This document shows, one piece after another, positions 16,351-25,211 of a stretch of DNA of 61,990 nucleotides. The notes below the pieces were generated by a model. It did not search any database, was not told the origin of the DNA, and worked only from the letters and a program-made list of their open reading frames with translations. Within the stretch, counting starts at the first letter, position 1. Every line of letters starts with the position of its first letter. Origin of the DNA: Alphaproteobacteria bacterium (GTDB taxonomy: Bacteria > Pseudomonadota > Alphaproteobacteria > UBA2966); NCBI GenBank assembly GCA_018650465.1, contig JABIFY010000127.1, positions 1 to 61,990 of the forward strand, in the 5' to 3' direction. Both the position numbers and the translations under genes were made by a program.

Positions 16351-16878
16351 TTAAGAAACGAAAGGTTTGGCGAATGATTCCATTGCAACGTTGGCGCGGG
16401 CTGAAACAGGCGCAATTGCTTCGTTAGCCAATTTGGTGCTCATTTCGTTGATTTCGGTTGTTTTGGCAACCAAGGCATCGAAAGTGGTTTTAGCCATTTC
16501 ACTTTGCATTTCAACAGCTTCCTGAGGGGATTTGACAGCCATCAGTTTGCTGAAAGAAGCCATGTTGGCTTCAAAAGCGCTTTTGGTGAAGTTCATGATT
16601 TGGGTGTTGATGGCTTCCATGCCTTTAGCGGCGATGTTGCCTGCTTCAACAACTGCGTCAACGTTTTCTTTGCTGAAGGCAGCAGCCTGGTCATAATTTT
16701 TGTTCATGGCGTCAGCTTGTTCCTTACTGAGAGTAAAGGCTTTTTCGTAACCTTTGTTTGCGGCGTCGTTGCCGGCGGTGACGAAGTTTTCCAAAGTTTC
16801 TTTGCTGGCAGCAGCCATGGAATCCATGGTTTTAGTTGCTGTATCTACAGTCGATTTGGTCGAATTAGTTTTAGCCAT
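16351..16878 (-). CDS. phaP: Phasin family protein (polyhydroxyalkanoate granule-associated)
   Basis: A 175-residue, almost wholly helical, Ala/Lys/Glu/Met-rich protein of the phasin 2 family. It has repeating amphipathic helices (AAASKETLENFVTAGNDAA, QAAAFSKENVDAVVEAGNIA) and the FTKSAFEANMASFSKL region. Phasins coat PHA storage granules. The start at 16878 (MAKTNSTKS) is chosen because AGGAAAA precedes it; upstream in-frame Met codons lack this. No PHA synthase, depolymerase or PhaR gene is in the window. The promoter and flanking boxes fit PhaR-type repression, and the 3' side carries the two-hairpin RNA. Confidence 0.9.
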   Translation of the reverse strand: MAKTNSTKSTVDTATKTMDSMAAASKETLENFVTAGNDAANKGYEKAFTLSKEQADAMNKNYDQAAAFSKENVDAVVEAGNIAAKGMEAINTQIMNFTKSAFEANMASFSKLMAVKSPQEAVEMQSEMAKTTFDALVAKTTEINEMSTKLANEAIAPVSARANVAMESFAKPFVS

Positions 16879-16994
16879 CTTCTTTTTCCTCATATGCACA
16901 TCTGCTGTTCGCAGTCGCGGTGAACGGGATCTATCATTGGCCCGTCTGAATATTTATCCAAGCAGTATCAGCCGCTTACCAACCAACCAATTAA

Positions 16995-17006
16995 TGCTGC
17001 ACTGCA
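16995..17006. promoter_or_regulatory. TGC-rich box 1, putative PhaR operator in the phasin leader
   Basis: TGCTGCACTGCA, identical to box 2 exactly 60 bp away. It lies just downstream of the predicted phasin transcription start. PhaR repressors of alphaproteobacteria bind TGC/GCA-rich sites at phasin promoters. Confidence 0.6.
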
Positions 17007-17016
17007 ATATATCAGG

Positions 17017-17045
17017 AATATGATACTTCAAGAGCGCTGTGTCAA
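17017..17045 (-). promoter_or_regulatory. Sigma-70-type promoter of the phasin gene
   Basis: On the minus strand a perfect TTGACA (17045-17040), 17-bp spacer, then CATATT (17022-17017). The start would be near 17010, giving a leader of about 130 nt. The two identical TGC boxes bracket this promoter, one upstream of -35 and one just after +1. Confidence 0.65.
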
Positions 17046-17054
17046 CATAAATTT

Positions 17055-17066
17055 TGCTGCACTGCA
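17055..17066. promoter_or_regulatory. TGC-rich box 2, putative PhaR operator upstream of the phasin -35
   Basis: TGCTGCACTGCA again, on the same strand and with the same 5' and 3' T/A context as box 1. A repressor bound to both would cover the phasin promoter. The rest of 17067-17288 shows no gene; it is A/T-rich and probably holds the promoter of the carboxypeptidase gene. Confidence 0.6.
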
Positions 17067-17288
17067 CAATATTTTCCAAATCTGCGAAATGGATGGAGGT
17101 TTTGCTGTTTAAAAACAGGGAATTATGGCATTATTTAGCCACTGATGGATTATTTGGGACATTTGTTTGAAATTTACACAAATTTAGGGTTGATGGCGCA
17201 ATGTAAGCCGTGATTCAATCGCTACACTTATGATGGCGGTGATTATATAAACCGGGTTCTTGTAATGATCCGGGTTCAAGGGGACTTC

Positions 17289-17324
17289 ACTTAATGACGG
17301 CAATTGACTTAATGACGGCAATTG
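17289..17324 (+). repeat. Exact 18-bp tandem duplication at the start of the carboxypeptidase gene
   Basis: ACTTAATGACGGCAATTG at 17289-17306 is repeated without a gap at 17307-17324. Each copy contains an ATG in the same frame, so the duplication offers two start codons six residues apart (MTAIDL and MTAIAH). Confidence 0.95.
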
Positions 17325-18652
17325 CCCATGGCAATAAAACCCGGACTCTGAAAACTGCCAAAACATTATCGGTTATGGCCGTTCTTGTTGGGTTGCTGAT
17401 TACCGTTTTACAGCCTGCAACTGTTTCTGCCAGAGTTTCTGCCATTGTGATTGATGCAACAAGTGGTGAAGTTTTGTATTCTCGCCGCGCTGATCAGCGA
17501 CGTTACCCCGCTTCCCTCACCAAGATGATGACGCTTTACCAGATATTCACCGCGCTGGAAAATGGTAAATTGAATCTGAAACAGAAACTGAAGGTATCCA
17601 GGCGTGCCGCTGGACAGACGCCATCAAAAATTGGTTTGAAGCGCGGTTCCAGGATTTCAGTTGAAAAGGCAATAATCGCTGTTGCAGTGAAATCAGCAAA
17701 TGATGCCGCGACAGTTTTGTCTGAAGCAATGGGCGAAACTGAATTCGAATTCGCCATGCGAATGACGGATACCGCCCACAAACTGGGGATGAAGAGCACC
17801 CGCTTTATGAATGCTTCGGGGCTGCCGAACAGGCGCCAACGGACGACCGCCAGAGACATCGCCTTGCTCTCCAGGGCACTGATTGACGAGTTTCCCCAGT
17901 ATTACCACTATTTTTCGATTCCTAGTTTCAAATGGGGCAAACGCACATTCCGCACCCACAACCGTCTGCTGGAAAAATACTCTGGCATGGACGGTTTGAA
18001 AACGGGCTACATTCGCGCTTCAGGTTTTAATATCGCCACATCTGCGGTCAAAGACGAACGCCGGTTAATTGCGGTTTTACTGGGCGGACGAACGGCAAAG
18101 AAGCGTGACAGAAAAGTCGCCTTTCTGATGAATGCTTCGTTCAATCGCGCCCGAACACTGGACAAGCATAAAGGCAAAAAGGCCCAGCCTGTTATTATCG
18201 CCAAAGTCGGTACTGGTAAATCTGCAAAAAAGATCCCTCTGCCTCGGCTGAAATCAACACAAGCCAATCCGGAAAAGGCTAAAGCAGAACCCTTTACAAC
18301 TATGTTAGCCAGAACCATCAAATCCCTGATTGCCCCTTCTAAATCTGATGCCGCACCGTCACCGGAAGATGGCAAAAGCTGGTGGGGCATTCAGGTTGGT
18401 GCCTACAAGCGTTATGCCTCAGCCCGACGCCGTCTGGATCTGGCCACCCATGCATTACCTGATGTTCTGATGCACGCCCGACCTTCTATTGATCAAGTTC
18501 CGATCAAGGGTGGTAAAGTTTATCGAGCTCGCCTTTTGGGTTTGCGCAAAACAGACGCTGCCTCTGCCTGCAAAATCCTGAAGCGCCAAGCAATTTCTTG
18601 CGTTGCGATTTCGCCTGAAGGTGACCAGGTCGTCAAAGTAGCGTCGCGCTGA
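17294..18652 (+). CDS. D-alanyl-D-alanine carboxypeptidase (peptidase S11, DacF-like) with C-terminal SPOR domain
   Basis: A 452-residue penicillin-binding protein that trims the terminal D-Ala from peptidoglycan pentapeptides. A signal segment (about 25-47) is followed by the SxxK nucleophile motif Ser74-Leu-Thr-Lys77 in YPASLTKMM, SAN in VKSANDAA, and KTG in GLKTGYIRASG. The last 80 residues (WWGIQVGAYKRYASARRRL onward) form a SPOR domain that binds septal denuded glycan, suggesting recruitment to the division site. The start may be 17294 or the duplicated ATG at 17312. The MFS transporter follows 31 bp later. Confidence 0.92.
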   Translation: MTAIDLMTAIAHGNKTRTLKTAKTLSVMAVLVGLLITVLQPATVSARVSAIVIDATSGEVLYSRRADQRRYPASLTKMMTLYQIFTALENGKLNLKQKLKVSRRAAGQTPSKIGLKRGSRISVEKAIIAVAVKSANDAATVLSEAMGETEFEFAMRMTDTAHKLGMKSTRFMNASGLPNRRQRTTARDIALLSRALIDEFPQYYHYFSIPSFKWGKRTFRTHNRLLEKYSGMDGLKTGYIRASGFNIATSAVKDERRLIAVLLGGRTAKKRDRKVAFLMNASFNRARTLDKHKGKKAQPVIIAKVGTGKSAKKIPLPRLKSTQANPEKAKAEPFTTMLARTIKSLIAPSKSDAAPSPEDGKSWWGIQVGAYKRYASARRRLDLATHALPDVLMHARPSIDQVPIKGGKVYRARLLGLRKTDAASACKILKRQAISCVAISPEGDQVVKVASR

Positions 18653-18683
18653 TCCATATCCTTTGACCAGGCCTCCCCCTGCC

Positions 18684-19934
18684 ATGCTGCGCATCGTGCT
18701 GACGGTTTTCCTGCCATTTGCCAGCGGCTATTACTTGTCTTACTTCTTTCGCTCGGTTAACGCTGTTATCGCGCCGGACCTGATCGATGACATGGGCCTC
18801 AGCGCCAGTGATCTTGGATTGATGACTGCGGCCTATTTCCTGACATTTGCAGCCTTTCAAATTCCTCTTGGCATTCTTCTGGACCGTTTTGGTCCCGTAA
18901 AGGTCCAGGCAGCACTCTTTGCAACAGCTGCACTTGGCGCATTTGTCTTTGCCACCGGCGACAGCAAGACAACCCTGTTTGTTGGTCGGGCCCTGATCGG
19001 CTTGGGCGTTTCAGGCGGTTTGATGGCATCCTTCAAGGCAATTGTACTGTGGTTCCCCCGGGATCGCCTGCCCTTGGTCAATGGCTTGTTCATGAGTTTT
19101 GGCGGCCTTGGCGCACTGTCTGCAACGGCCCCGGTTGAATTGGCGCTGGGTGTTACGGATTGGCGCGGCGTGTATACAGGCATTGGCTTCGCCACAGTCG
19201 CTGTCGCCTTGATCATTTTCTTCATTTGCCCGGAAAAGCCCGAGGCAAAAACTTCCGGATCCATTGCCGACCAAATCAAAGGCCTGAAAAATATTTATCG
19301 TGACAGGCTTTTCTGGAGAGTAGCCCCGCTCACCTTCACGGCGGCATCAGCTGGAATGGCGATGCAAACATTGTGGATTGGTCCCTGGCTAAAGGATGTT
19401 GCCGGGATGCCAGCCGCGCCTGCGGCAAATCATATGTTCCTCGTTGCCTTCGCTATGTTTATTGGCATGGCAGCGATGGGGGTCGTACCCGATGTCGCCT
19501 TTCGAAAATGGAAAATACGTCCTCAGACAGTCATCATTGCGGGGAATGCGCTGTTTTTGCTCACACAGTTTGGCATCATTTACGGCGGGATCGAGACAAG
19601 CCTGAACATGTGGTTGCTGTTCGGATTTCTCAGTAATTATTCGGCCATCGCCTTCGCTGTGCTGTCGCAACATTTCCCAACGAAAAAATCTGCGGCCGCG
19701 AACACTGGCTTGAATGTATTTGTATTCGGGATGGCTTTTGCCTTTCAGTACGGCATTGGCATCGTCATAAACCAGTTCCCGGTTTCTGGAGACAATATCT
19801 ATCCGCCAGATGCGTATCAAACAGCATTCTTGATTGTTGCTGTGATTCAAATTGTCGCTATAGCCTGGTACTTTATCTCCCCAAGACTATTGCCTGAACG
19901 AGCTTATCAGACAGAAGAAATGTCAAACCGCTGA
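18684..19934 (+). CDS. MFS transporter
   Basis: A roughly 416-residue major facilitator with about 12 hydrophobic segments. It starts with a Tyr/Phe-rich first helix (FASGYYLSYFFRSVNAVIAP) and carries the loop 2-3 motif LGILLDRFGPVKV. The pattern resembles nitrate/nitrite- or sugar-phosphate-like MFS families, but the substrate cannot be assigned. A TTG start at 18663 would add seven residues; the ATG at 18684 fits the hydrophobic onset better. The 3' end overlaps the convergent phosphomannomutase gene by 12 bp. Confidence 0.85.
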   Translation: MLRIVLTVFLPFASGYYLSYFFRSVNAVIAPDLIDDMGLSASDLGLMTAAYFLTFAAFQIPLGILLDRFGPVKVQAALFATAALGAFVFATGDSKTTLFVGRALIGLGVSGGLMASFKAIVLWFPRDRLPLVNGLFMSFGGLGALSATAPVELALGVTDWRGVYTGIGFATVAVALIIFFICPEKPEAKTSGSIADQIKGLKNIYRDRLFWRVAPLTFTAASAGMAMQTLWIGPWLKDVAGMPAAPAANHMFLVAFAMFIGMAAMGVVPDVAFRKWKIRPQTVIIAGNALFLLTQFGIIYGGIETSLNMWLLFGFLSNYSAIAFAVLSQHFPTKKSAAANTGLNVFVFGMAFAFQYGIGIVINQFPVSGDNIYPPDAYQTAFLIVAVIQIVAIAWYFISPRLLPERAYQTEEMSNR

Positions 19935-21329
19935 TGCATCAATGCCACTTGTGTTGAGAGCTTCGCGCAAGGCAGTCTTGAGCGTTTCAAGCTGAGCGGT
20001 ATCTTTGGCCTCACAACGCGCGACCAGAACGGCTTGAGTATTGGATGCCCGAAGCAACCACCAGCCGCCATCGACACTTACCCGAACGCCGTCGATGTCG
20101 TCGACATCAGCGCCATCGGCCTTCAGTCGATCCCGGATTTCTGCAACGATATCGAATTTGCGTTCATCGGGGCAATCAATGCGGATTTCTGGCGTATTGA
20201 TAAAGATCGGTAGTTCATCAAACAGCTCAGCCAGTGACTTGCCGGTCCGCGTCAATACACCCAGCAGCCGGACGCCTGCATAGAGCGCGTCGTCATAACC
20301 GTAATAGCGATCAGCAAAAAAGATGTGGCCAGACATTTCCCCGGCGAAAGGAGAATTTTCGGCTGCCATTTTTCCTTTAATCAGAGAATGACCTGTTTGC
20401 CACATGATGGGCTTGCCGCCCAAGCGGGCAACTTCGTCAAAGAATAACTGGCTGGATTTAACGTCCGCAATTATCGTGGCACCGGGATTGTCGGCCAACA
20501 CGTCTCGCGCCAATAACGCCATCAGTTGGTCAGCCCACAGAATACGTCCCTGCCCGTCGACCACGCCAATACGGTCAGCATCACCATCCAGGGCGATACC
20601 AAGATCAAGGTTTTGTTCGCGGACGACGTCTTGAATCTGGACAAGATTTTCAGCCACAGTTGGATCCGGATGATGGTTCGGAAACGAGCCGTCTATTTCT
20701 TCATTAAGAAGGATGTGCTCGCCAGGCAGACGTTTCACAAGTTCCGCCATCATCTCACCGCCTGAGCCATTCCCGGCATCCCAAGCCACCCGAAAGGCAT
20801 CAAGCTCACCGACAGGCGCACAGGCTGCAGCCAGCTCTTCAAGATAGGCTTCTTTCAGGTCATGTTCCCGGAACTGACCGGGCGTATCAGCGACTTCGAT
20901 ATCTCCATCCGCACACATTTTCCCAAGACGCTGGATATCCTCGCCAAAAAATGATTTGTGCCCCATCATCATTTTGAAACCGTTGTGGGCTGGTGGATTG
21001 TGTGAGCCCGTTACCATAATTCCGCCATCGGCCTCAAGGTGATAGACCGCGAAGTACAACATGGGGGTCGGACCGCGACCAATGCGGATCACATCAACAC
21101 CAGCTGACGTCAGGCCGTCACATAGCGCCTCCTCCATGTCTGGTGATGTTGTGCGCCCATCATAGCCGAGGCAGATGCTGGTACCTTTGCCGGATTGGCG
21201 GACCACGATGGTGCCAAAGGCCCGACCAATGGCGTTAGCATCAGCAGTCGACAAAGTTTCGCCGACGATGCCACGAATGTCGTATTCGCGTAGAATGGTT
21301 GGGTGAAATTTATAGCTGTGATCAGTCAT
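19923..21329 (-). CDS. Phosphomannomutase/phosphoglucomutase (PMM/PGM, AlgC-like)
   Basis: A 468-residue alpha-D-phosphohexomutase interconverting hexose 1- and 6-phosphates. It has the YDIRGIVGETL opening, the phosphoserine loop TGSHNPPAHNGFKMM, the metal-binding DGDADRIGVVD, and the sugar-binding GEMSGHIFF. A C-terminal phosphate loop SNTQAVLVARCEA completes the family set. It is the last of three minus-strand genes (galU-ugd-pmm) with gaps of only 15-22 bp. These supply UDP-glucose, UDP-glucuronate and mannose-1-phosphate for polysaccharide or LPS. Confidence 0.94.
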   Translation of the reverse strand: MTDHSYKFHPTILREYDIRGIVGETLSTADANAIGRAFGTIVVRQSGKGTSICLGYDGRTTSPDMEEALCDGLTSAGVDVIRIGRGPTPMLYFAVYHLEADGGIMVTGSHNPPAHNGFKMMMGHKSFFGEDIQRLGKMCADGDIEVADTPGQFREHDLKEAYLEELAAACAPVGELDAFRVAWDAGNGSGGEMMAELVKRLPGEHILLNEEIDGSFPNHHPDPTVAENLVQIQDVVREQNLDLGIALDGDADRIGVVDGQGRILWADQLMALLARDVLADNPGATIIADVKSSQLFFDEVARLGGKPIMWQTGHSLIKGKMAAENSPFAGEMSGHIFFADRYYGYDDALYAGVRLLGVLTRTGKSLAELFDELPIFINTPEIRIDCPDERKFDIVAEIRDRLKADGADVDDIDGVRVSVDGGWWLLRASNTQAVLVARCEAKDTAQLETLKTALREALNTSGIDASAV

Positions 21330-21344
21330 GTAAAGGTTTTCCAG

Positions 21345-22673
21345 CTATTCGTCGTTGTCGACCATTGCGGTTCCACGGCCAATGCCAAAATAGGCAAAAC
21401 CAGCATTTTTCATGTCTACGGGATCGTAGATATTTCGCAAGTCGACCATTATAGGCTGTGTGAGCAACGATTTAACGCGATCAAGATCAAGGCCACGAAA
21501 TTCGTTCCATTCCGTGATGATAGCGACAACGTCTGCGCCCTCAAGCGCTTCATAGGTGCCATCACACCATTCCACATCTTGCAGCATCTCTTTTGCTTCG
21601 CGCATACCTTCAGGGTCATAGGCCCGAACAGTTGCACCGGCTTTCTGCAGAGCGGGAATGATATCAAGGCTCGGGGCATCCCGCATGTCATCGGTATTTG
21701 GCTTGAAAGCAACGCCCAATATACCGACCGTTTTGCCGTTCACATCACCACCACAAGCATCAATAATCCGACCCGCCATGGCATGTTTGCGCCGGTCGTT
21801 AACACCCACAACCGCTTCGACAATGGCCGTTGGTGCTCCGGCTTCCCGGGCCGTATTGACCAGCGCATTGGTATCTTTCGGGAAACAGCTGCCGCCATAA
21901 CCAGGGCCGGCATTCAAAAATTTCTTGCCAATCCGGCCATCCAGGCCAATTCCCCGGGCTACATCCTGAATATCTGCACCGACTTTTTCACTCAAGTCAG
22001 CCATTTCGTTAATGAACGAGATTTTTGTCGCCAGGAATGCGTTCGCAGCATACTTGATCAGCTCAGCCGATTTTCGACTAACGAAAATGACGGGGGTCTC
22101 GCTAAGAAACAAAGGCCGGTATAATTCACGCATGGCGTCAATGGCGCGTTCGGATCGCGTGCCGACAACGACGCGGTCCGGGCGCATGAAGTCTTCAATT
22201 GCCGCTCCTTCTCGCAAAAATTCCGGGTTCGATGCCACATCAAAGTCCGCATCAGGCCTGCGCGCCCGTATCCGCGCTTCCACTTCAGCCCCCGTGCCAA
22301 CAGGAACCGTCGACTTGGTCACAATCACGGTATAACCCGTCAAAGCATCGGCTACTTCTTCTGCTGCAGCAAACACGTAACTCAGATCAGCCGCACCATC
22401 TCCGCGGCGACTGGGTGTTCCCACGGCAATGAAGACGGCGTCTGCATCTTTGACCGCAGAAGCCAGATCGGTTGTAAATGTCAAACGACCTGCCTTCACA
22501 TTGCTGGCAACCAAAGCATCCAGGCCAGGCTCAAAAATTGGAATCTTTCCGGCTTCCAAAGTGTCGATTTTGCTTTTGTCCTTGTCGACACAAACAACAT
22601 CGGCTCCGAATTCAGAAAAGCAGGTTCCGGAAACAAGACCGACGTAGCCAGTCCCAATCATCGCAATTTTCAT
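21345..22673 (-). CDS. ugd: UDP-glucose 6-dehydrogenase
   Basis: A 442-residue UDP-glucose/GDP-mannose dehydrogenase. The N-terminal Rossmann motif MIGTGYVGLVSG lies at residues 4-15. The mid-domain FLREGAAIEDF, the catalytic Cys263 in GGSCFPKDT, and the C-terminal GVAFKPNTDDMRDAPS motif are all present. It performs the NAD-dependent four-electron oxidation of UDP-glucose to UDP-glucuronate. Its neighbour galU makes its substrate, strongly supporting UDP-glucose over GDP-mannose. Confidence 0.94.
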   Translation of the reverse strand: MKIAMIGTGYVGLVSGTCFSEFGADVVCVDKDKSKIDTLEAGKIPIFEPGLDALVASNVKAGRLTFTTDLASAVKDADAVFIAVGTPSRRGDGAADLSYVFAAAEEVADALTGYTVIVTKSTVPVGTGAEVEARIRARRPDADFDVASNPEFLREGAAIEDFMRPDRVVVGTRSERAIDAMRELYRPLFLSETPVIFVSRKSAELIKYAANAFLATKISFINEMADLSEKVGADIQDVARGIGLDGRIGKKFLNAGPGYGGSCFPKDTNALVNTAREAGAPTAIVEAVVGVNDRRKHAMAGRIIDACGGDVNGKTVGILGVAFKPNTDDMRDAPSLDIIPALQKAGATVRAYDPEGMREAKEMLQDVEWCDGTYEALEGADVVAIITEWNEFRGLDLDRVKSLLTQPIMVDLRNIYDPVDMKNAGFAYFGIGRGTAMVDNDE

Positions 22674-22695
22674 TTTTGTACCTTAAGGACTATCG

Positions 22696-23577
22696 TTAGC
22701 TGTTATTTGCAAAGTTGTTGATGAAAGCCTGTACGTCATCCCGCAATTCTTCACGCTCCAATGCAAACGCAATATTAGCTCGCAGAAAACCAGCTTTGTC
22801 GCCACAATCGAACCGTTCACCCTCAAATCGCAGTCCATGAAACGGGTCCGTCCCGATTTGCGCAGCAAGAGCGTCAGTAAGCTGAATTTCATTACCAGCC
22901 CCGCGCTCTCCCTTTTCAAGTTGAGAAAATACTTCCGGCTGTAGAATATAACGACCAATGATAGATAACGTGGATGGTGCAACTTCAGGCGCTGGCTTTT
23001 CGACCAACCCCTTCACTTGTACAAGTGATCCGGAAGTTTCACCCGGCTCCAGTATGCCATATCTGTTTGTATGTTCCCGTGGCACATCCATAACGGCGAC
23101 GATATTCCCACCCGCCTCGGCATAGGCGTCCGTCATTTGTTTCAGGCAAGCCGTCTGGGACAGCACAAGATCATCCGCCAGCAAAACAGCAAACGGCTCA
23201 TCCCCAACAAGGTTACGGGCGCACCAAACGGCATGCCCCAGCCCCAGCGGTTCCATCTGACGTGTGTAGGCGACAGCACCAGCAGCTGGTAACCATTCAC
23301 CAAGGGCTGCCAGCTCTTGATGTTTGTTCTTGGTCTCCAATTGCTCCTGCAATTCCCAGGATTGATCGAAGTGATCTTCAATGGCCGATTTGCCGCGACC
23401 AGTTACAAAAATAAACTCCTCAATTCCGGCGGCCCGCGCCTCTTCAACAGCATATTGAATAAGAGGTTTATCAACGACCGGTAACATTTCCTTCGGCATG
23501 GCTTTGGTCGCCGGCAAAAACCGGGTACCAAGACCGCCAACTGGAAAAACAGCCTTTCGGACTTTAGGAATGCTCAT
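22696..23577 (-). CDS. galU: UTP--glucose-1-phosphate uridylyltransferase
   Basis: A 293-residue GalU nucleotidyltransferase making UDP-glucose. The signature is GGLGTRFLPATKAMPKEML (from residue 15), then LLADDLV, the VKGLVEKP motif and a GNEIQLTDA segment. Similarity starts at MSIPKVRKAVFPVGG, hence 23577, although the frame is open 31 codons further. The start codon lies inside a 17-bp tandem duplication that creates a second, out-of-frame ATG upstream. First gene of the galU-ugd-pmm group. Confidence 0.95.
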   Translation of the reverse strand: MSIPKVRKAVFPVGGLGTRFLPATKAMPKEMLPVVDKPLIQYAVEEARAAGIEEFIFVTGRGKSAIEDHFDQSWELQEQLETKNKHQELAALGEWLPAAGAVAYTRQMEPLGLGHAVWCARNLVGDEPFAVLLADDLVLSQTACLKQMTDAYAEAGGNIVAVMDVPREHTNRYGILEPGETSGSLVQVKGLVEKPAPEVAPSTLSIIGRYILQPEVFSQLEKGERGAGNEIQLTDALAAQIGTDPFHGLRFEGERFDCGDKAGFLRANIAFALEREELRDDVQAFINNFANNS

Positions 23578-23600
23578 ACTGGGGGAATGCTCATACTGGC
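23567..23600 (-). repeat. 17-bp tandem duplication over the galU start codon
   Basis: GGAATGCTCATACTGGG (23567-23583) is followed at once by the same sequence with one changed base (23584-23600). The period of 17 moves the duplicated ATG out of frame. Confidence 0.93.
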
Positions 23601-23670
23601 AGGTCTCGTCAAGAAGTGTGGCGGGCAAGACTAAGTTCGCAGATAAAGGCTGGCGCACTACAAACGACAA

Positions 23671-23700
23671 TTAGCAGTTGTTTCATTAGCAGTTGTTTCA
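23671..23700. repeat. Exact 15-bp tandem duplication upstream of galU
   Basis: TTAGCAGTTGTTTCA occurs at 23671-23685 and again at 23686-23700, in the space between galU and the J-domain gene. Confidence 0.95.
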
Positions 23701-23747
23701 GATGAAAGGGTTTTGCCATGGGTGACCGCAGAACGCAAGCGCATCCC

Positions 23748-24494
23748 TCAGGCACTCAACAACAGGTCCTTGGCTTGATTTATCTTGCTTGCGAGCCAAG
23801 TTGATCCACCCAGGTCCGGATGCATTTTTTGCATCAATTTGTGGTGCGCCGCCTTGATTTCATCTCTGTCCGGCCTGCCACTGAGACCAAGTACTTCAAG
23901 CGCTTCCTCCATTGTCATTGGCCCGCTTGCCGCGCTGCCCGCCTGGCCATTAGAATTTGCGCCCTGCCCCGACCAGTCCTCTCGCCATTCTGGCCCAACG
24001 GTCTTATCGAGATAAGTCTCAAGCAAATGGGCTGATTTAGCGTCGTTGGCGTGGCATTCATTCAATAATTCGATGATTTGCGTTGTCGAAAGGTCTGTTA
24101 GTGTTGCGCCTTTAAAGGGACCTTTCAGAACCTCACCGGATATCTCGCCACTTGAATGGTTCAAAAACATTCGCAAATAGTCTGTCCTGATGCCGGACTC
24201 ACCACCGTTCCCGGAAGAGCCACTGCCAGCACGCCTGAAAGCCTTTTGGGCACCGCGAAACAGAATACCTTTGAGACTGCTTCGTACGACCCACCAGAAC
24301 GCGGCAACCAACAAGGGAATGGCAAAGCCCAAGCGTCCGGTAAGGGCCAGAAAGATGATGGCGCAAACGACAAGCCCCAATCCAAGCCGCGTCAAAATCC
24401 GCAGCATATCCTTCGGATCAGCCGTTGCAAACCAGCGCCCCGCGAGCGTGACGCCCAGCAGAATGCTGATTCCTAATACAAACCAGGCCAACAT
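23748..24494 (-). CDS. Membrane-anchored J-domain protein, Pam18/Tim14-like
   Basis: A 248-residue protein with an N-terminal membrane helix (MLAWFVLGISILLGVTLAG), a second hydrophobic pair (about 38-68), a Gly/Ser-rich linker and a C-terminal J-domain. The HPD motif lies at about 225-227 within KLMQKMHPDLGGS, followed by LASKINQAKDLLL. HPDxGGSxxLAxKINxAKDxL is the arrangement of mitochondrial Pam18/Tim14, the J-protein stimulating Hsp70 at the import motor. The gene follows the VWA gene by 9 bp, so the two are one unit. Its Hsp70 partner is presumably DnaK. Confidence 0.88.
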   Translation of the reverse strand: MLAWFVLGISILLGVTLAGRWFATADPKDMLRILTRLGLGLVVCAIIFLALTGRLGFAIPLLVAAFWWVVRSSLKGILFRGAQKAFRRAGSGSSGNGGESGIRTDYLRMFLNHSSGEISGEVLKGPFKGATLTDLSTTQIIELLNECHANDAKSAHLLETYLDKTVGPEWREDWSGQGANSNGQAGSAASGPMTMEEALEVLGLSGRPDRDEIKAAHHKLMQKMHPDLGGSTWLASKINQAKDLLLSA

Positions 24495-24503
24495 CGTCGC
24501 TCC

Positions 24504-25211
24504 CTACCTTATTTGTTTGGCAATTTTCAGCACTTCGCCACCCCGGTCTTGACTGAAGTCCTGCAATGCCTTGCGACCGCCTGCCGCATAAACAGCGACA
24601 GCAGCCAATAAATCACGCAGTTGTTGGGCACTTGAAAGATCAAAACGGCAGTGCGCGCCACCCGAAAGCTCCGCGATTTGCCCGAAAGCCCGGGCGGCAA
24701 AGGGCTCATCACCTTCTTGAAAAATGAATGCGGGAATGCCCAACAATCCCATTTTCCCCGCCAATCCACATAGCCTGTCGACATCTTCCTCTACACAATC
24801 ACCAACAAACACAAGGGCGTTGATCTTCCCCTTGGCGGCTTCGTCCAACGCATGATCAAGTATTTTTTCTATTTGCGTCTGGCCACCCAGACAACGCACA
24901 GACCCCATAAAACCTACGAGGTCCCTGGAATTTGACAACCAGGGGGTCGTTCGGAAATTGGCAAAGCCCCGGTACCAGGCCATTTGAATTTCAAGTCCGC
25001 CCAGCGCTTCTGTTTCGCTAAACATATCACTTTGAATGCGGCAGGCCTTGTTCCAGGCGGGTTCCCGACTAGCTGTCGCGTCCATGGCGAAAATCAGACG
25101 GCCTTTTTGGCCCCGTGGTCGCAACACAGGCAGGGATGACATTTTGGCAAAAAAGTCATCGATATCTTGATCACTGGACCGGGTAACCAGCCCTTTTTTG
25201 TCATTCGTCAT
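24504..25211 (-). CDS. VWA-like domain protein partnered with the J-domain protein
   Basis: A 235-residue soluble protein with a von Willebrand A-like fold. The first metal-site strand is LIFAMDATASREPAW (Asp-x-Thr-x-Ser instead of the classical DxSxS). A Thr in CLGGQTQIEK and an Asp in LVFVGDCVEEDVD complete a MIDAS-like site. VWA proteins mediate metal-dependent protein contacts, often with ATPases or chaperones. GAGACGGG precedes the ATG. Position immediately upstream of the Pam18-like gene suggests that it presents substrates or couples to that J-protein. Function otherwise unknown. Confidence 0.82.
   Translation of the reverse strand: MTNDKKGLVTRSSDQDIDDFFAKMSSLPVLRPRGQKGRLIFAMDATASREPAWNKACRIQSDMFSETEALGGLEIQMAWYRGFANFRTTPWLSNSRDLVGFMGSVRCLGGQTQIEKILDHALDEAAKGKINALVFVGDCVEEDVDRLCGLAGKMGLLGIPAFIFQEGDEPFAARAFGQIAELSGGAHCRFDLSSAQQLRDLLAAVAVYAAGGRKALQDFSQDRGGEVLKIAKQIR

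Noticed and set aside
15087-16427. 446-residue plus-strand open frame across clpA, clpS and the spacer
   Set aside because: It runs antisense to two unmistakable genes and through two hairpins; composition is not protein-like.
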